Source: Rickettsia typhi (GTDB taxonomy: Bacteria > Pseudomonadota > Alphaproteobacteria > Rickettsiales > Deianiraeaceae). Taken from it: 64,000 nt of DNA. Under the pieces are notes generated by a model. That model was not told where the DNA came from. It did not search any database and was given only the letters and a program-made list of their open reading frames with translations. Positions 47,769 to 57,037 of this stretch are shown one piece after another. The position numbers were made by a program, and so were the translations under genes. The DNA is taken from the NCBI GenBank assembly GCA_945881985.1, contig CAMCVL010000001.1, positions 62,001 through 126,000 on the forward strand, written 5' to 3'. How positions within the stretch are numbered: position 1 is the stretch's first letter; each line of letters begins with the position of its first letter.

Positions 47769-48856
47769 TTTTTACCTTGATTTTTGTTGATTATTGATTT
47801 TATTGCAGCTGGAATTTCAAGGTCGTTATAAAATGCATTAAATTTGTGAGTTGCATTTTTGTAGACCGAAGCCTTAATAGGTTTAAGATTGCGAGCAGAA
47901 TGTACGGAGTAAAAAAAGTTTTCAAATCCAGCGGTTTTAAAAACTTTAAATAGGTCGTATTGCGTACCATCCTGAGAGCCGGAAAGCATGCATGGCGTTG
48001 ACAACAGCGTCATTGTATCGCAAGATTTTGATGGCTCTTTGCCAAAGTTAAAAAGTTTGCCAAGTTTAGCTTGCTTAATCAAATTTGGCGTTGTGTTGTT
48101 TTTATTGCCATTGATGGATAGTCTGTCAAACCTTAAAGTTTCGCCGATTAGGTAAATTATTACTAGGTCGTTATCAAATGTTTTGGGCGAGTAAAAAAGA
48201 GTTATTGGGGTGCTTGCCTTGGTGTTAAATAAGGTAAATCCAAGTTTTGCAAAGCTGCTAAAAAATGCAAAAGGCGATGATAATTCAAAGTTGGTAATGT
48301 AATAAAAACGATAAGGTTTTTTCCTCCGTTCGTTACTCTCTGGCATGTCTTTGTTAATCAATTTTGGTGTAAGGCTTAAGCTAAGTAAAAGGCAAATTAA
48401 AAAACTTAGAGTAAAAACTTTGTAATTAAATTTAAAAGTAATATTTTTTGCTTTTAAAATTGCAATGCTTGCTAAGGATGTTAGCGTTAGGCAAATTGCA
48501 ATGTCTGCAAGGCTTATTATTGCTTTTACCTCATTTACATTTGTAATAAAAAGCGCCAAAAGCAGCGATGGCGTAAGGCTAAACCCCCTTATAGCAGAGG
48601 CGTAAATTAATACAATGCTGATGTTGACAAGAAAGATTAAAAAAATTTTTAATGCCTTTTTAAATTTGCAAAATGGCAGAGTGATTAAATTTAAAAAAAA
48701 GATGTTACAAAATATTGTAAAAACAACCGATGTAAGCTTTATGTAAGTATTGTTGTAGTCTGTAAATAAAAGACTTAAACCAGAGGCTAGGGATACTAAC
48801 AGCAAAATAAAATTTGCCAAATTGTTTTGTAAATAGCGTTTAATTAATTTAGTCAT
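47759..48856 (-). CDS. eptA: Phosphoethanolamine transferase (EptA-like), 5' part before a frameshift
   Basis: 365 residues with five membrane helices in the first ~170, then a periplasmic sulfatase-fold domain. IYLIGETLRFDRLSINGNK gives the first metal-binding Glu. CDTMTLLSTPCMLSG matches the nucleophile Thr region. The frame ends KNQGKKCL at an A6 run and the rest of the enzyme follows in the -1 frame. EptA adds phosphoethanolamine to lipid A, usually giving cationic peptide resistance. It lies 29 nt after nuoE on the same strand. Whether the shift is real, reversible or a sequencing error is open. Confidence 0.82.
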   Translation of the reverse strand: MTKLIKRYLQNNLANFILLLVSLASGLSLLFTDYNNTYIKLTSVVFTIFCNIFFLNLITLPFCKFKKALKIFLIFLVNISIVLIYASAIRGFSLTPSLLLALFITNVNEVKAIISLADIAICLTLTSLASIAILKAKNITFKFNYKVFTLSFLICLLLSLSLTPKLINKDMPESNERRKKPYRFYYITNFELSSPFAFFSSFAKLGFTLFNTKASTPITLFYSPKTFDNDLVIIYLIGETLRFDRLSINGNKNNTTPNLIKQAKLGKLFNFGKEPSKSCDTMTLLSTPCMLSGSQDGTQYDLFKVFKTAGFENFFYSVHSARNLKPIKASVYKNATHKFNAFYNDLEIPAAIKSIINKNQGKKCL

Positions 48857-48885
48857 TGCCCCAAAAAGTAAGATGAAAGTGAGCG

Positions 48886-49494
48886 TTAAATAGGCTCAGC
48901 GGATTTGCGACCCTTTGCCGAAAGCTTTTGTAAGGGCTTGCCGTTTTGCAAGTCTTTAAGTATTGTTGTAATGGATGAGTTGTCTAGGTCCTCATAAAAC
49001 CAATCATTAATTTGCACCAAAGGAGCGTTAGAGCAAGCACCAAGGCATTCAACTTCGGTAAGGGTAAAAAGACCATCGTCAGTTGTTTCGCCAAGTTTTA
49101 TGCCAAGAAAGTTTGAAATTGCGGATATAATATCCTCGCTACCCCTAAGCATGCAAGGTGTTGTGCCGCAAACTTGTAGCAAGTATTTGCCCACTGGTTT
49201 TAAGTTGTACATTGTATAAAAACTTGCAACCTCATAGACTTGAGTTTTTGGCATTGATAAAATCTTTGCAATTTCCTCGATAACGCCATTTGTTATGTGA
49301 CCACCTTGATTTATGTTTTGCGATGCGTAGTCGCTTGCCATCTGTCTTTGCGCTAGGTCTAAAAGTGCCATAACAGCGGATTTTTGACGACCCTCGGGAT
49401 ATTTTGCAATGATTAGTTTAATTTTATCCAAAGACGATGGAGAAAATTTAAAATCAAGGTCTTTTGTCATATAAATTGGCAAATGATGAGGCAA
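48886..49494 (-). CDS. nuoE: NADH-quinone oxidoreductase subunit E
   Basis: 202 residues, thioredoxin-like 2Fe-2S subunit of complex I. The four cysteines are in VCGTTPCMLRG and EVECLGACSNAP. The N-terminal helical part ends EVASFYTMYNLKPVGKYL. A later ATG (49470, MTKDLDFKFS) would fit the family N-terminus equally well. It follows the permease by 12 nt. Confidence 0.93.
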   Translation of the reverse strand: MPHHLPIYMTKDLDFKFSPSSLDKIKLIIAKYPEGRQKSAVMALLDLAQRQMASDYASQNINQGGHITNGVIEEIAKILSMPKTQVYEVASFYTMYNLKPVGKYLLQVCGTTPCMLRGSEDIISAISNFLGIKLGETTDDGLFTLTEVECLGACSNAPLVQINDWFYEDLDNSSITTILKDLQNGKPLQKLSAKGRKSAEPI

Positions 49495-49506
49495 AGGATA
49501 AAAAAA

Positions 49507-50286
49507 TTAAAAGTTTTTGTTTTTAAAGTCTCTAAAAGTGCAAAAAAGAAGTAAAGATAAAAACACTATTGTTTGACAGATTATAATTGCCAAGGTGCCA
49601 AGCTGGTAGCCGCCGTATAATAGCCAAGAGGAGTTGGTGAATAAATCCAAACGAGGAAAGAAAATACCAAGTGTTTTTATAGCTTGGGATGCTATGTTTG
49701 ATAGGGTTTCATTTGAGGGTAGGAACATTCCAGATTGTTTTGTTTCAAGAGAAGAAAGCATAAAACCCATGGAGCGGGAAATCATGTAAAATCCAGTTGA
49801 AAAGAAAACACAGATACTTGTGTTTTTAAGAATTAAAGAAAAGAAAACAACAAAACTTGCAATAAGCACAGTTTCGCAAAAAAAGCTAGCAAGCCAAACA
49901 AAAAATCCGCTGATAGATATATATTTTATGAAATATATCATAAACAAGCCTGTTATAGCGGTTAAAGCAAGGCAAACAAGCCAAAATGTTGCAAAAAATG
50001 CAAGGCAAACTTTGGTACGCGAAAGGGGGAATGAGAGTATCATTTCAATCTCCTTGTTTTCAAAAAAACGCGAGACAAAAAACGATATAAAAACAATAAG
50101 CCCAAACATAGCAACAAAACGCACAGAGCCTGCAAAATAGACTATACGGGTTTGTTCAACCTCGGCAATTAGCGTCCACCCAAAAAACAAAGAAACTCCA
50201 AAGCAAATTGATATTAATGCAGCCAATGACAAAAAGATAAAATCTTTACGGCAAACCGACAGTAAATAACGAGCAAGAGATAGCAT
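49507..50286 (-). CDS. ABC-2-like transporter permease
   Basis: 259 residues with six predicted membrane helices and the short amphipathic segment ENKEIEMILSFPLSRTKVCLA after helix 2, as in ABC-2 type permeases of the NosY/CcmB kind, where it forms the coupling region. No ABC ATPase gene lies next to it; the partner must be elsewhere. It is inserted between nuoA (54 nt upstream) and nuoE (12 nt downstream). Substrate unknown. Confidence 0.6.
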   Translation of the reverse strand: MLSLARYLLSVCRKDFIFLSLAALISICFGVSLFFGWTLIAEVEQTRIVYFAGSVRFVAMFGLIVFISFFVSRFFENKEIEMILSFPLSRTKVCLAFFATFWLVCLALTAITGLFMIYFIKYISISGFFVWLASFFCETVLIASFVVFFSLILKNTSICVFFSTGFYMISRSMGFMLSSLETKQSGMFLPSNETLSNIASQAIKTLGIFFPRLDLFTNSSWLLYGGYQLGTLAIIICQTIVFLSLLLFCTFRDFKNKNF

Positions 50287-50340
50287 AACAAAGACAAAAA
50301 ATAGCTAAATATATTAAACTTTAATTAAAAAAATGAATCA

Positions 50341-50709
50341 TTACCAGTTTAAAGCACCCTTCTTCCACTCGTACACAAAGGTGATTGTAAGAAGAGCTAA
50401 AAATAACATCATTGACCCAAAGCCCAGCCAGCCAAGTTGTTTAAAGGCAACCGCCCAAGGAAACAAAAACGCAATTTCAAGGTCAAAAACAATAAATAAA
50501 ATACCTACTAAATAGTACTTTATGTTAAATTTTGAAGGCCTTATACCCTCTGGATTAAAGCCGCACTCGTAGGCGGAGGATTTTTCGGCATATGGTTTGT
50601 ATGTTTTTGTTACAAAGCGACTTATAAAAAACGGCAAGCAAACAACCGCAGCCGATAATCCAATGGATATAAAGGCAAAAAGCAATATTACCCCAAAGCC
50701 GGATAGCAT
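50341..50709 (-). CDS. nuoA: NADH-quinone oxidoreductase subunit A
   Basis: 122 residues with three helices. The NuoA signature AYECGFNPEG and the acidic helix ILFIVFDLEIAFLFPWAV are clear. It is a membrane-arm subunit of complex I at the quinone site. In most bacteria nuoB follows; here an ABC-2-like permease and nuoE follow, so the nuo operon is broken up. Confidence 0.95.
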   Translation of the reverse strand: MLSGFGVILLFAFISIGLSAAVVCLPFFISRFVTKTYKPYAEKSSAYECGFNPEGIRPSKFNIKYYLVGILFIVFDLEIAFLFPWAVAFKQLGWLGFGSMMLFLALLTITFVYEWKKGALNW

Positions 50710-50922
50710 AAAAAAAGCAATTTATTACCAATCAAACAAATTTGTTAATAAAAGATAAATGCAAAAAATTTAAATGACAACAATTTTTTTGCAAATTTCT
50801 TTAGTATTGAAAAATAAACATTTAAACATTCTAACATTTAAAACCAAATTTATCTTGCTTTTATTTTAATGTAATTTTAGATATATTTAGGTTTTGTAAG
50901 ATTTATTATTTTGTTAAAAAGT

Positions 50923-52029
50923 ATGTCAAAGGATGTAAAAAAAGTTTTGATAATACCAGGCGACGGCATAGGCACAGAGGTAACTGCCGAGGCTGTAAAA
51001 GTATTAAAAAAAGTCTGCCATGTTAATGATATATCTATAGAGCTTGACTATGCTGACCTTGGCGGGGTTGCTTACGACAAATGGGGAACGCCGTTTCCGC
51101 CTCAAACACTTGAAAAGGCAAAGCAAAGCGATGCAATCTTGCTTGGTGCAGTTGGTGGCCCAAAGTGGGAGGCTCTTGACTACTCGGTTAGGCCCGAAAG
51201 AGGCTTACTTGGCATAAGAAAAGAGCTTGACCTTTTTGCAAACCTTAGACCTGCAAAAACATTTGCGGTTTTGGCAAGTGCATCAAGCCTTAAGGAGCAT
51301 TTGGTTGCCGGGCTTGATATTATGATTATTAGGGAGCTTACATCGGGCATATATTTTGGCAACCCAAGAGGGGTTGAAACATTACCAAACGGCGAGCAAA
51401 GAGGTTTTAACACTGAGGAATACACAACTAGCCAAGTTAAAAGAATAGCAAAAGTTGCTTTTGAGGTTGCTGGCTCAAGGGCTAAAAACCTTTGTTCTAT
51501 AGACAAAGCAAATGTGCTTGAGGTAACAGAGATGTGGCGTAATATCGTTACTGCTGAAAATGCAAACTACAAAAACATCAATCTGTCGCATATGTATGTT
51601 GACAACGCTGCTATGCAACTTGTGCGTAGCCCTAAGCAGTTTGATGTAATTGTTACAAACAATTTGTTTGGCGATATACTATCCGATATAGCCGCTATGC
51701 TAACGGGTAGCCTTGGTATGCTGCCATCTGCATCGCTTGGTGCACTGCGTGAGGATGGTAAAAGATATGCTCTTTACGAGCCGGTTCACGGCTCCGCACC
51801 CGATATAGCAGGCAAAGGTATAGCAAACCCTCTTGCAACCATTTTAAGTGTTGCAATGTTGCTAAAATACTCTTTTAACAACAACAAGGCTGCAAAATCT
51901 GTTGAGGACGCAGTTGAGAGAGTGCTAAACAAAGGCTTTAGAACCGCTGATATTTATACTCTGGACAGCGATGCAAGTAAAAAACTTTCAACTAAGGAAA
52001 TGGGCGAGGCGGTTTTAAGTGAACTTTAG
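50923..52029 (+). CDS. leuB: 3-isopropylmalate dehydrogenase
   Basis: 368 residues. NAD site [14 protein letters not shown], substrate Arg residues in LFANLRPAK and [12 protein letters not shown], and the metal/NAD region [14 protein letters not shown] followed by [14 protein letters not shown] are diagnostic. It catalyses the oxidative decarboxylation step in leucine synthesis. leuA, leuC and leuD are not in the window. The ATG at 50923 is preferred over an in-frame TTG at 50911. Confidence 0.96.
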   Translation: MSKDVKKVLIIPGDGIGTEVTAEAVKVLKKVCHVNDISIELDYADLGGVAYDKWGTPFPPQTLEKAKQSDAILLGAVGGPKWEALDYSVRPERGLLGIRKELDLFANLRPAKTFAVLASASSLKEHLVAGLDIMIIRELTSGIYFGNPRGVETLPNGEQRGFNTEEYTTSQVKRIAKVAFEVAGSRAKNLCSIDKANVLEVTEMWRNIVTAENANYKNINLSHMYVDNAAMQLVRSPKQFDVIVTNNLFGDILSDIAAMLTGSLGMLPSASLGALREDGKRYALYEPVHGSAPDIAGKGIANPLATILSVAMLLKYSFNNNKAAKSVEDAVERVLNKGFRTADIYTLDSDASKKLSTKEMGEAVLSEL

Positions 52030-52046
52030 TAATTGCACCTAAAAAC

Positions 52047-52451
52047 ATGCTTAACCATTACAAGGATAAAGATGTTTCACGCAAATTCATTATCCTAATA
52101 CTTCTCCCGCTATACTTTTTGCTTGGCTCATGCTTTATGAGTCCTATGTATCAAATGCAATCTTCAAGACGCATAGATTTTTACGACCCAGACATGCCAG
52201 AGGCTGCAAAAAGGGGCTGGAGCGATGGTTGTAAGTCTGGCCTTATTCACGATGCAAATCCATCAAGCATTAAATACATGAACAACTATTACATGGACCC
52301 ATATTACATGAACGACCCAGTCTACAGAGACGCTTGGTCTGCAACCTCTCACCTTTGTGCCCTAAAATACGGATACTTGCGTAACAAATCCTATCTTGGA
52401 GTCTATAACTACCTTGCTCCAAGAGGCGACTCCGTGCAGTTTAAAAAGTAA
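52047..52451 (+). CDS. Small lipoprotein of unknown function
   Basis: 134 residues. The N-terminus has basic residues, a hydrophobic segment (FIILILLPLYFLLGSC) and a lipobox LGSC, so it is likely an outer- or inner-membrane lipoprotein with Cys at about residue 29. The mature part is Tyr/Asp-rich and includes RGWSDGCKSGL and NNYYMDPYYMND; two further Cys could pair. The family is not recognised. It starts 17 nt after leuB. Confidence 0.7.
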   Translation: MLNHYKDKDVSRKFIILILLPLYFLLGSCFMSPMYQMQSSRRIDFYDPDMPEAAKRGWSDGCKSGLIHDANPSSIKYMNNYYMDPYYMNDPVYRDAWSATSHLCALKYGYLRNKSYLGVYNYLAPRGDSVQFKK

Positions 52452-52771
52452 TTAACAACAATAACTCTTTGTTGAATAGTGGGCGTAGGCTTGCGGTTAT
52501 CGTGTCTAAGGCTTTACCAAATCTTTTTGTTTTGCAATTAAATCTTGCCAGATAATGTGATATGATAGATTTTTTGGCTTCAATTAGTGCAGTTTCCGCC
52601 TTGGTTCTTACATGATTTTTTGCAATTTTTATATAACAATATACTTTAATTTATCTGTGTAAAGGTATTTGATGTTGTATTTTTCATTCAATCTTAAGGC
52701 TAAAGCTGTGTAAACATATCCGCAAAACTTACATTCTTTCATAGCATAATAAATAAATAATTTATTATGCT
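52441..52771 (-). pseudogene. IS1-like transposase remnant
   Basis: A minus-strand frame without a start, 52650 to 52441, reads AETALIEAKKSIISHYLARF, then CKTKRFGKALDTITASL and a stop. This matches the C-terminal end of IS1-family InsB (typically IE-K-S-IRHYLARFNR-TKRFSKALDM). Upstream, 52771 to about 52680, another frame gives MKECKFCGYVYT, a CxxC knuckle as in InsA, then a stop. The central catalytic part is missing. The fragment overlaps the lipoprotein 3' end by 11 nt. Confidence 0.65.
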
Positions 52772-52774
52772 ATG
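52740..52774. repeat. Perfect 15-bp inverted repeat
   Basis: CATAGCATAATAAAT (52740-52754) and ATTTATTATGCTATG (52760-52774) are separated by 5 nt. The repeat covers the ATG of the InsA-like fragment and may be an IS-associated hairpin or a transcription terminator for neither strand in particular. Confidence 0.7.
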
Positions 52775-52840
52775 AATAACGCAAATTACAATGTCAATAT
52801 TTATTTACCAGTGCCCTTGGCGCAGCTTTGTAAACTGGAT

Positions 52841-54937
52841 TTATTTATTTTTTATTATGTATCTGTAAATTACTTCATTTTCTAAAACACGCATTACATA
52901 ATTACGAGTTTCCTTAAATGGAATAAGTTCTATCCAGTCTATTATTTCTTGTGTTTCTCCGCTTTTAAAATTATTACGGTCAAGCCAAATTTTTACATTA
53001 CGCGCCCCTCCGTTGTAAGAGGCTATTGCCAGAGGGTAAGAGTAATTAAATAGCTTTAAAAGCTTGTTTATGTAGTAAGAGCCAAGCAAGATGTTATATT
53101 CAGGCTCCTTTGTAAGGCGGGCATAGCTATAACCTATGCCAAGCTCGTTTGTAATTTGCTTTGCCGTGTCTGGCATTATTTGCATCATGCCAAGGGCGCC
53201 AACATTGCTTACGGCATCGGTTTTAAAGCCGCTTTCCCTGTGGATAATGGCGTAAATTAGTGCCTCGTTTGGATACTCAAGCCTTGGCAGCTCGTGACCA
53301 TAAAACTCATCAATAATATTTATGTTTAAATAGGAAGATGTTTTAATAATCTGGCTATACTCTTTTGGCTTTAGCAATGTTTTAAGATTGTGAATTGCCA
53401 AAGTGCTAAGTTTTGCATCCTTGTTGTTTTTAAAAAAAGCATCCAAAAACATCATAGCATATTCTTTTAAATCCTGCCCATATAGAGTAATTGCGTTTCG
53501 CCACAAAATGTCGCTTTCAAGTGTTTTTTGTAGTTTTGCATTTGTTGATTGCGATATGGATTGGTAGTTTTCAATCTTAATAATGTCAAACACCCTGCCG
53601 AATATAACATCCTGTTTTGCAAAAGCTTTTTGTGAATTGGTGCCATCTTCGTCTTTGTAAAAAAGCCTTGTATCGTCAAGATTTGATGTTTGCAGTATTG
53701 CCTCCTGTCCGTAAAATGTTAGCGGATATTCCGCTGCCTTAGCATACCAATATCTTGCTTTTTCGGTATCCTTTGTTGCCTCGTAGACTCTTGCCGTCCA
53801 ATATGCACCTCTGGATTTAGTTAATGCAAAAGAAAACTCCTTGTATAGATCCTTAAAATAATCTAGGGCAACATCGTAATCTTTTAAAAATTTATATGCA
53901 ATAAAGCCGTGCAAAAATTTGGCACGGGAGAGGTTTAAATCCGAAAGATACTGATTTGGCTTTGCTAGCTTAAAGGCGTCCTGATAGCGTTTTTTCTTTA
54001 AAAGTTCAATGATTAAAAACTCCTTAACCTGCCACCAGTCGTCTTGCGTAGATGTTGTAATTGATACATATGGCAAGAGCTTACTAAGTGCCTTTTCGGT
54101 CTCGCCATTTTTTATAAGATATTTTGTGTAGTCGTATAGCAGATTATCATCCTCTTCGTAAAGGCTTGTGTCAACCGATTTTACGAAGGCAGATCTGTAT
54201 TTAAACTCGCTAGTTTTAAGATAGAGGCGTGCCTTAATTATACCTTGCTCCCTTGGGGAAAGGGTTTTAAGTGCCTTAACAACATCCTTGTATCTTGCCG
54301 AGCTTAGCATTGAGGATACATTATCAAAGTCGCTTTTGTAATTTAGCATTTTGGATAGCTGAGTGTAATCCTTAATTGCAAGCTTTGCAAGCATTCTTTG
54401 ATAGTTATGCTCGTTTAGACCTAAAAGATTTGCCTTACGGGCAAAGCTTGGGTCGTTTTTATAAAGCCAGATAAATTTTTTTGCAATATTTAGTTTTGAA
54501 GAAACCAAAAGATCTTTAGCCAAGCTAATTGCCTCGTTTTTAAGGGGGATTGTGTCCTTGTATTTGTTTAAAAAAGCCTCAATTTCCTCAAAATTTGCGG
54601 CCTCTTTGCGTATAACAAACTTAATCCAGCTTTCTAAAAATTCTTCATGCTTGGAGCCTTCAATATTTTGCAATTTGTATTGATTTTCCTGCTCTATGCG
54701 TTCAAGATACTTCTCGTTTTCATAGTCGCTTGATGTTTCGTCCAGTATTACTATTGCATCGCCTGTAGCCGAGTCCAAAACCTCCGATGCGTAGCAGCTG
54801 TAAAAATTAAATCCACAAAAGACTATAAACAAATACATTGTAGATAAGAGCTTAAAGCTAATTTTACGAATTTTTTTTAACACCTCTTTTAACATTAAAT
54901 TTTTATACATCTTTAAAACAAAATATTTTGCAAACAA
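52841..54937 (-). CDS. slt: Soluble lytic murein transglycosylase
   Basis: 698 residues. A signal peptide is likely (KLLSTMYLFIVFCGFNFYSCYAS), though the first ~25 residues look like an extended leader; ATGs at 54910 and 54895 are alternative starts. A long alpha-superhelical, TPR-like U-domain precedes a C-terminal goose-lysozyme-like domain with catalytic Glu in IIHRESGF, GALGMMQIMPDTA and IASYNGGARNV. It cleaves peptidoglycan in the periplasm, so the organism makes a cell wall. It starts 7 nt after gmk stops. Confidence 0.92.
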   Translation of the reverse strand: MFAKYFVLKMYKNLMLKEVLKKIRKISFKLLSTMYLFIVFCGFNFYSCYASEVLDSATGDAIVILDETSSDYENEKYLERIEQENQYKLQNIEGSKHEEFLESWIKFVIRKEAANFEEIEAFLNKYKDTIPLKNEAISLAKDLLVSSKLNIAKKFIWLYKNDPSFARKANLLGLNEHNYQRMLAKLAIKDYTQLSKMLNYKSDFDNVSSMLSSARYKDVVKALKTLSPREQGIIKARLYLKTSEFKYRSAFVKSVDTSLYEEDDNLLYDYTKYLIKNGETEKALSKLLPYVSITTSTQDDWWQVKEFLIIELLKKKRYQDAFKLAKPNQYLSDLNLSRAKFLHGFIAYKFLKDYDVALDYFKDLYKEFSFALTKSRGAYWTARVYEATKDTEKARYWYAKAAEYPLTFYGQEAILQTSNLDDTRLFYKDEDGTNSQKAFAKQDVIFGRVFDIIKIENYQSISQSTNAKLQKTLESDILWRNAITLYGQDLKEYAMMFLDAFFKNNKDAKLSTLAIHNLKTLLKPKEYSQIIKTSSYLNINIIDEFYGHELPRLEYPNEALIYAIIHRESGFKTDAVSNVGALGMMQIMPDTAKQITNELGIGYSYARLTKEPEYNILLGSYYINKLLKLFNYSYPLAIASYNGGARNVKIWLDRNNFKSGETQEIIDWIELIPFKETRNYVMRVLENEVIYRYIIKNK

Positions 54938-54944
54938 TCAAAGT

Positions 54945-55541
54945 TTAGACTAGTCTTTTTTTAATTTCAAGAGTGATTATTTTTTTTACTTCATTTTTAC
55001 AATCTTCCAAATTGTCGTTAACAAGGCAGTAGTTATATTCTTTAGTGTGCTGCATTTCCTGCTCTGCGGTTTTAAGGCGTATTTCTATATCCCCTAGGGA
55101 GTCAAGCCCCCGTTTTGTTAGCCTTTGCCGCAAAACTTCAAGCGATGGTGGCATTAAAAACATTGACACAATATCAAACTGCCCGCTCTGATTTTGCATT
55201 TTAATTTGCCTTGCCCCTTGGTAGTCTATGTCAAATAAGATATTTGTGCCTGCGTTTAAGTTTTGCAAGACAAAATCTTTTGGCGTGCCGTATAGATTTG
55301 TAAAAACCTTGGCATGTTCCAAAAAAGCATCCTTTTTAATTTGCTCTTCAAACTCTGCTTTTGACAAAAAAAAGTATTCTCTGCCGTGCTGCTCGCCGGC
55401 TCTTGGCTGGCGTGTAGTTGCCGAGACAGACATTTTAAAGCTATCAAAACTTTGCAAAATAAAATTGCATATCGTGGTTTTGCCAGCACCAGAGGGCGAC
55501 GAAAGTATCAGTAAAAACCCCTTATTGCTTTGAGGTGCCAT
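54945..55541 (-). CDS. gmk: Guanylate kinase
   Basis: 198 residues. The P-loop is SSPSGAGKTTI, followed by VSATTRQPRAGEQHGREYFF (GMP-binding), HAKVFTNLYGTP, and FDIDYQGARQIK. It converts GMP to GDP. The gene precedes slt by 7 nt and probably shares its transcript. Confidence 0.96.
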   Translation of the reverse strand: MAPQSNKGFLLILSSPSGAGKTTICNFILQSFDSFKMSVSATTRQPRAGEQHGREYFFLSKAEFEEQIKKDAFLEHAKVFTNLYGTPKDFVLQNLNAGTNILFDIDYQGARQIKMQNQSGQFDIVSMFLMPPSLEVLRQRLTKRGLDSLGDIEIRLKTAEQEMQHTKEYNYCLVNDNLEDCKNEVKKIITLEIKKRLV

Positions 55542-55629
55542 AGCGGTATAGATAAATTAATTTAGTACATTACAATACAGCTTACCACCACAATCTGTAG
55601 TTGCAAGTAAAAATGACAAGCAAAAACGA

Positions 55630-56535
55630 TTATGCAATTTGCCTTAGTGCGTAAAAGCTATCAAATGCATTGCCAAATACTGGGGCATCGGGAATTGATC
55701 TTGTTTTGATACCTTGTTTTATAGCTTCAAATATCGTTTCAAGCACATCATGGGGGCTGGCAACTGAGGAGGCGACCCTAAACTCAATACGATAATCTGG
55801 TAAGGTGTTGTCAGTATTATCAAACCTTGTTGCAAGAGATATGTTTGCATTTTTTGCATCGTAGGTTATGTTGTTTTTTGCAAGCTTTATGCCCCTTAAC
55901 AAGCCAAAGTTTTTTTTGCCATTTTGTGCATTATTTTTGCGTTGTTCAAAAAGCTCAGTGTCAAAATTAACTCCTTTGTCAAGCACAAGTCTTACAGCAG
56001 TAGTGCGATTGTTAGTAAGCCCCCAAGCCACAGCCGATGGCACATTTAAGTATTTTTTTACTATTTCCTTGTTGACAATTCTTTGTTTGCAATGCTCGGT
56101 GGGTAGGTAGATTTTTAAGCAATCTTCAAAATGCAAGGAGTTTAAAAGCCCCCAGATTGCATTCATCACAATTAGGTCGTTGCAATTGGTGCCGGCAAAG
56201 GATATGCTAAACTGCAATGAGCTTGAGGGGGAGTCGCCCTTAAGTAAAACAGAGTCCGTTATTAGTTGCAACCGTCTTTCGGCAGCATATTGCACTAAAA
56301 AGTTTTTAAATTCCACAAGGCTTTGCAAGCATTCCTCTTTGGACTTAAAAACCCTAGAGGCAAGCTCAAACTGCCCCCTACCAAGCTCAGGTTTTATATC
56401 GCCAAAGGTGGATTTAAATAGTGTGCTTAAGTTGCAGTCCTCAATTATTGCTTCATATGGCTCCTCGGCAGCGTTAAACAAATAAAACTCAAGCTCGTAG
56501 CCTATATATGCCATTTGCGATATTGATGCAAACAT
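55630..56535 (-). CDS. Short glutamine-synthetase-like protein
   Basis: 301 residues. It shows a diluted GS catalytic-domain pattern: YIGYELEFYLF (Glu metal ligands), GRGQFELAS, VAWGLTNNRTTAVRLVL (NRxxxxR substrate loop) and YRIEFRVASSVASPHDVLETI (Arg/Glu near the C-terminus). It lacks the N-terminal beta-grasp domain and the C-terminal part of true GlnA (~470 residues). It may be a gamma-glutamyl ligase or a non-catalytic paralogue; the function is unknown. It is on the same strand, 88 nt upstream of gmk. Confidence 0.6.
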   Translation of the reverse strand: MFASISQMAYIGYELEFYLFNAAEEPYEAIIEDCNLSTLFKSTFGDIKPELGRGQFELASRVFKSKEECLQSLVEFKNFLVQYAAERRLQLITDSVLLKGDSPSSSLQFSISFAGTNCNDLIVMNAIWGLLNSLHFEDCLKIYLPTEHCKQRIVNKEIVKKYLNVPSAVAWGLTNNRTTAVRLVLDKGVNFDTELFEQRKNNAQNGKKNFGLLRGIKLAKNNITYDAKNANISLATRFDNTDNTLPDYRIEFRVASSVASPHDVLETIFEAIKQGIKTRSIPDAPVFGNAFDSFYALRQIA

Positions 56536-56613
56536 CCCTCAAATTAAATACAAAAACCTTTATAGTAATTACTTACTATGCTTAAAGTAAGCTAAAGTAA
56601 AATCAAGTTTTTT

Positions 56614-56958
56614 TTAAAAGATTATGTTAAAACCACCCTTTGATTTATCTTGTTTTGCAAGTTTTTGCTGATTTGTGTTTTCTTGTATCTCTTTTTCTAC
56701 TTTTACACCAAGTAAATCATCAAGACCCAATCTGGATTGAATATTAGAATCGTCTTTACTGCCAACAACGGTTTGTTTTAACAAATTTCTATTATCAATC
56801 TTTTGTTTTATTTCTTGTTGAGCGGTGTTTAGATTTTTTCCGTTTGATACAGTTTTTGCAACTTCCTTATGTCCAAGTTTTTTAGCTCCTTCAAAGATGG
56901 CGGTTGCATCAATTTTTTTATTATCATCCGCTAGGTTTGAAATATCAATACGAGACAT
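56614..56958 (-). CDS. Small hypothetical protein
   Basis: 114 residues, polar and charged, with no membrane segment. It has an N-terminal IDISNLADDNKKIDATAIF and a Lys/Gln/Asn-rich C-terminus ending GGFNIIF. I recognise no family. It starts 390 nt from the divergent Bax inhibitor-like gene. Confidence 0.5.
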   Translation of the reverse strand: MSRIDISNLADDNKKIDATAIFEGAKKLGHKEVAKTVSNGKNLNTAQQEIKQKIDNRNLLKQTVVGSKDDSNIQSRLGLDDLLGVKVEKEIQENTNQQKLAKQDKSKGGFNIIF

Positions 56959-57003
56959 AAAACAGGACTAACTTTAAAATAATAAAATTTTTTAAAAAAA
57001 AGC

Positions 57004-57031
57004 TTGACAGATATTTTTACCACCTTACAAT
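57004..57031 (+). promoter_or_regulatory. Strong sigma-70-like promoter
   Basis: TTGACA (57004-57009) and TACAAT (57026-57031) are separated by 16 nt. Transcription would start near 57038, about 310 nt before the next gene. Confidence 0.65.
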
Positions 57032-57037
57032 ATGCAA

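Noticed and set aside
47768-47773. Programmed -1 ribosomal frameshifting in eptA
   Set aside because: The A6 tract is read as T AAA AAA, not the X XXY YYZ heptamer, and I saw no clear downstream pseudoknot. Slippage, decay or error are simpler; I therefore do not call it programmed.
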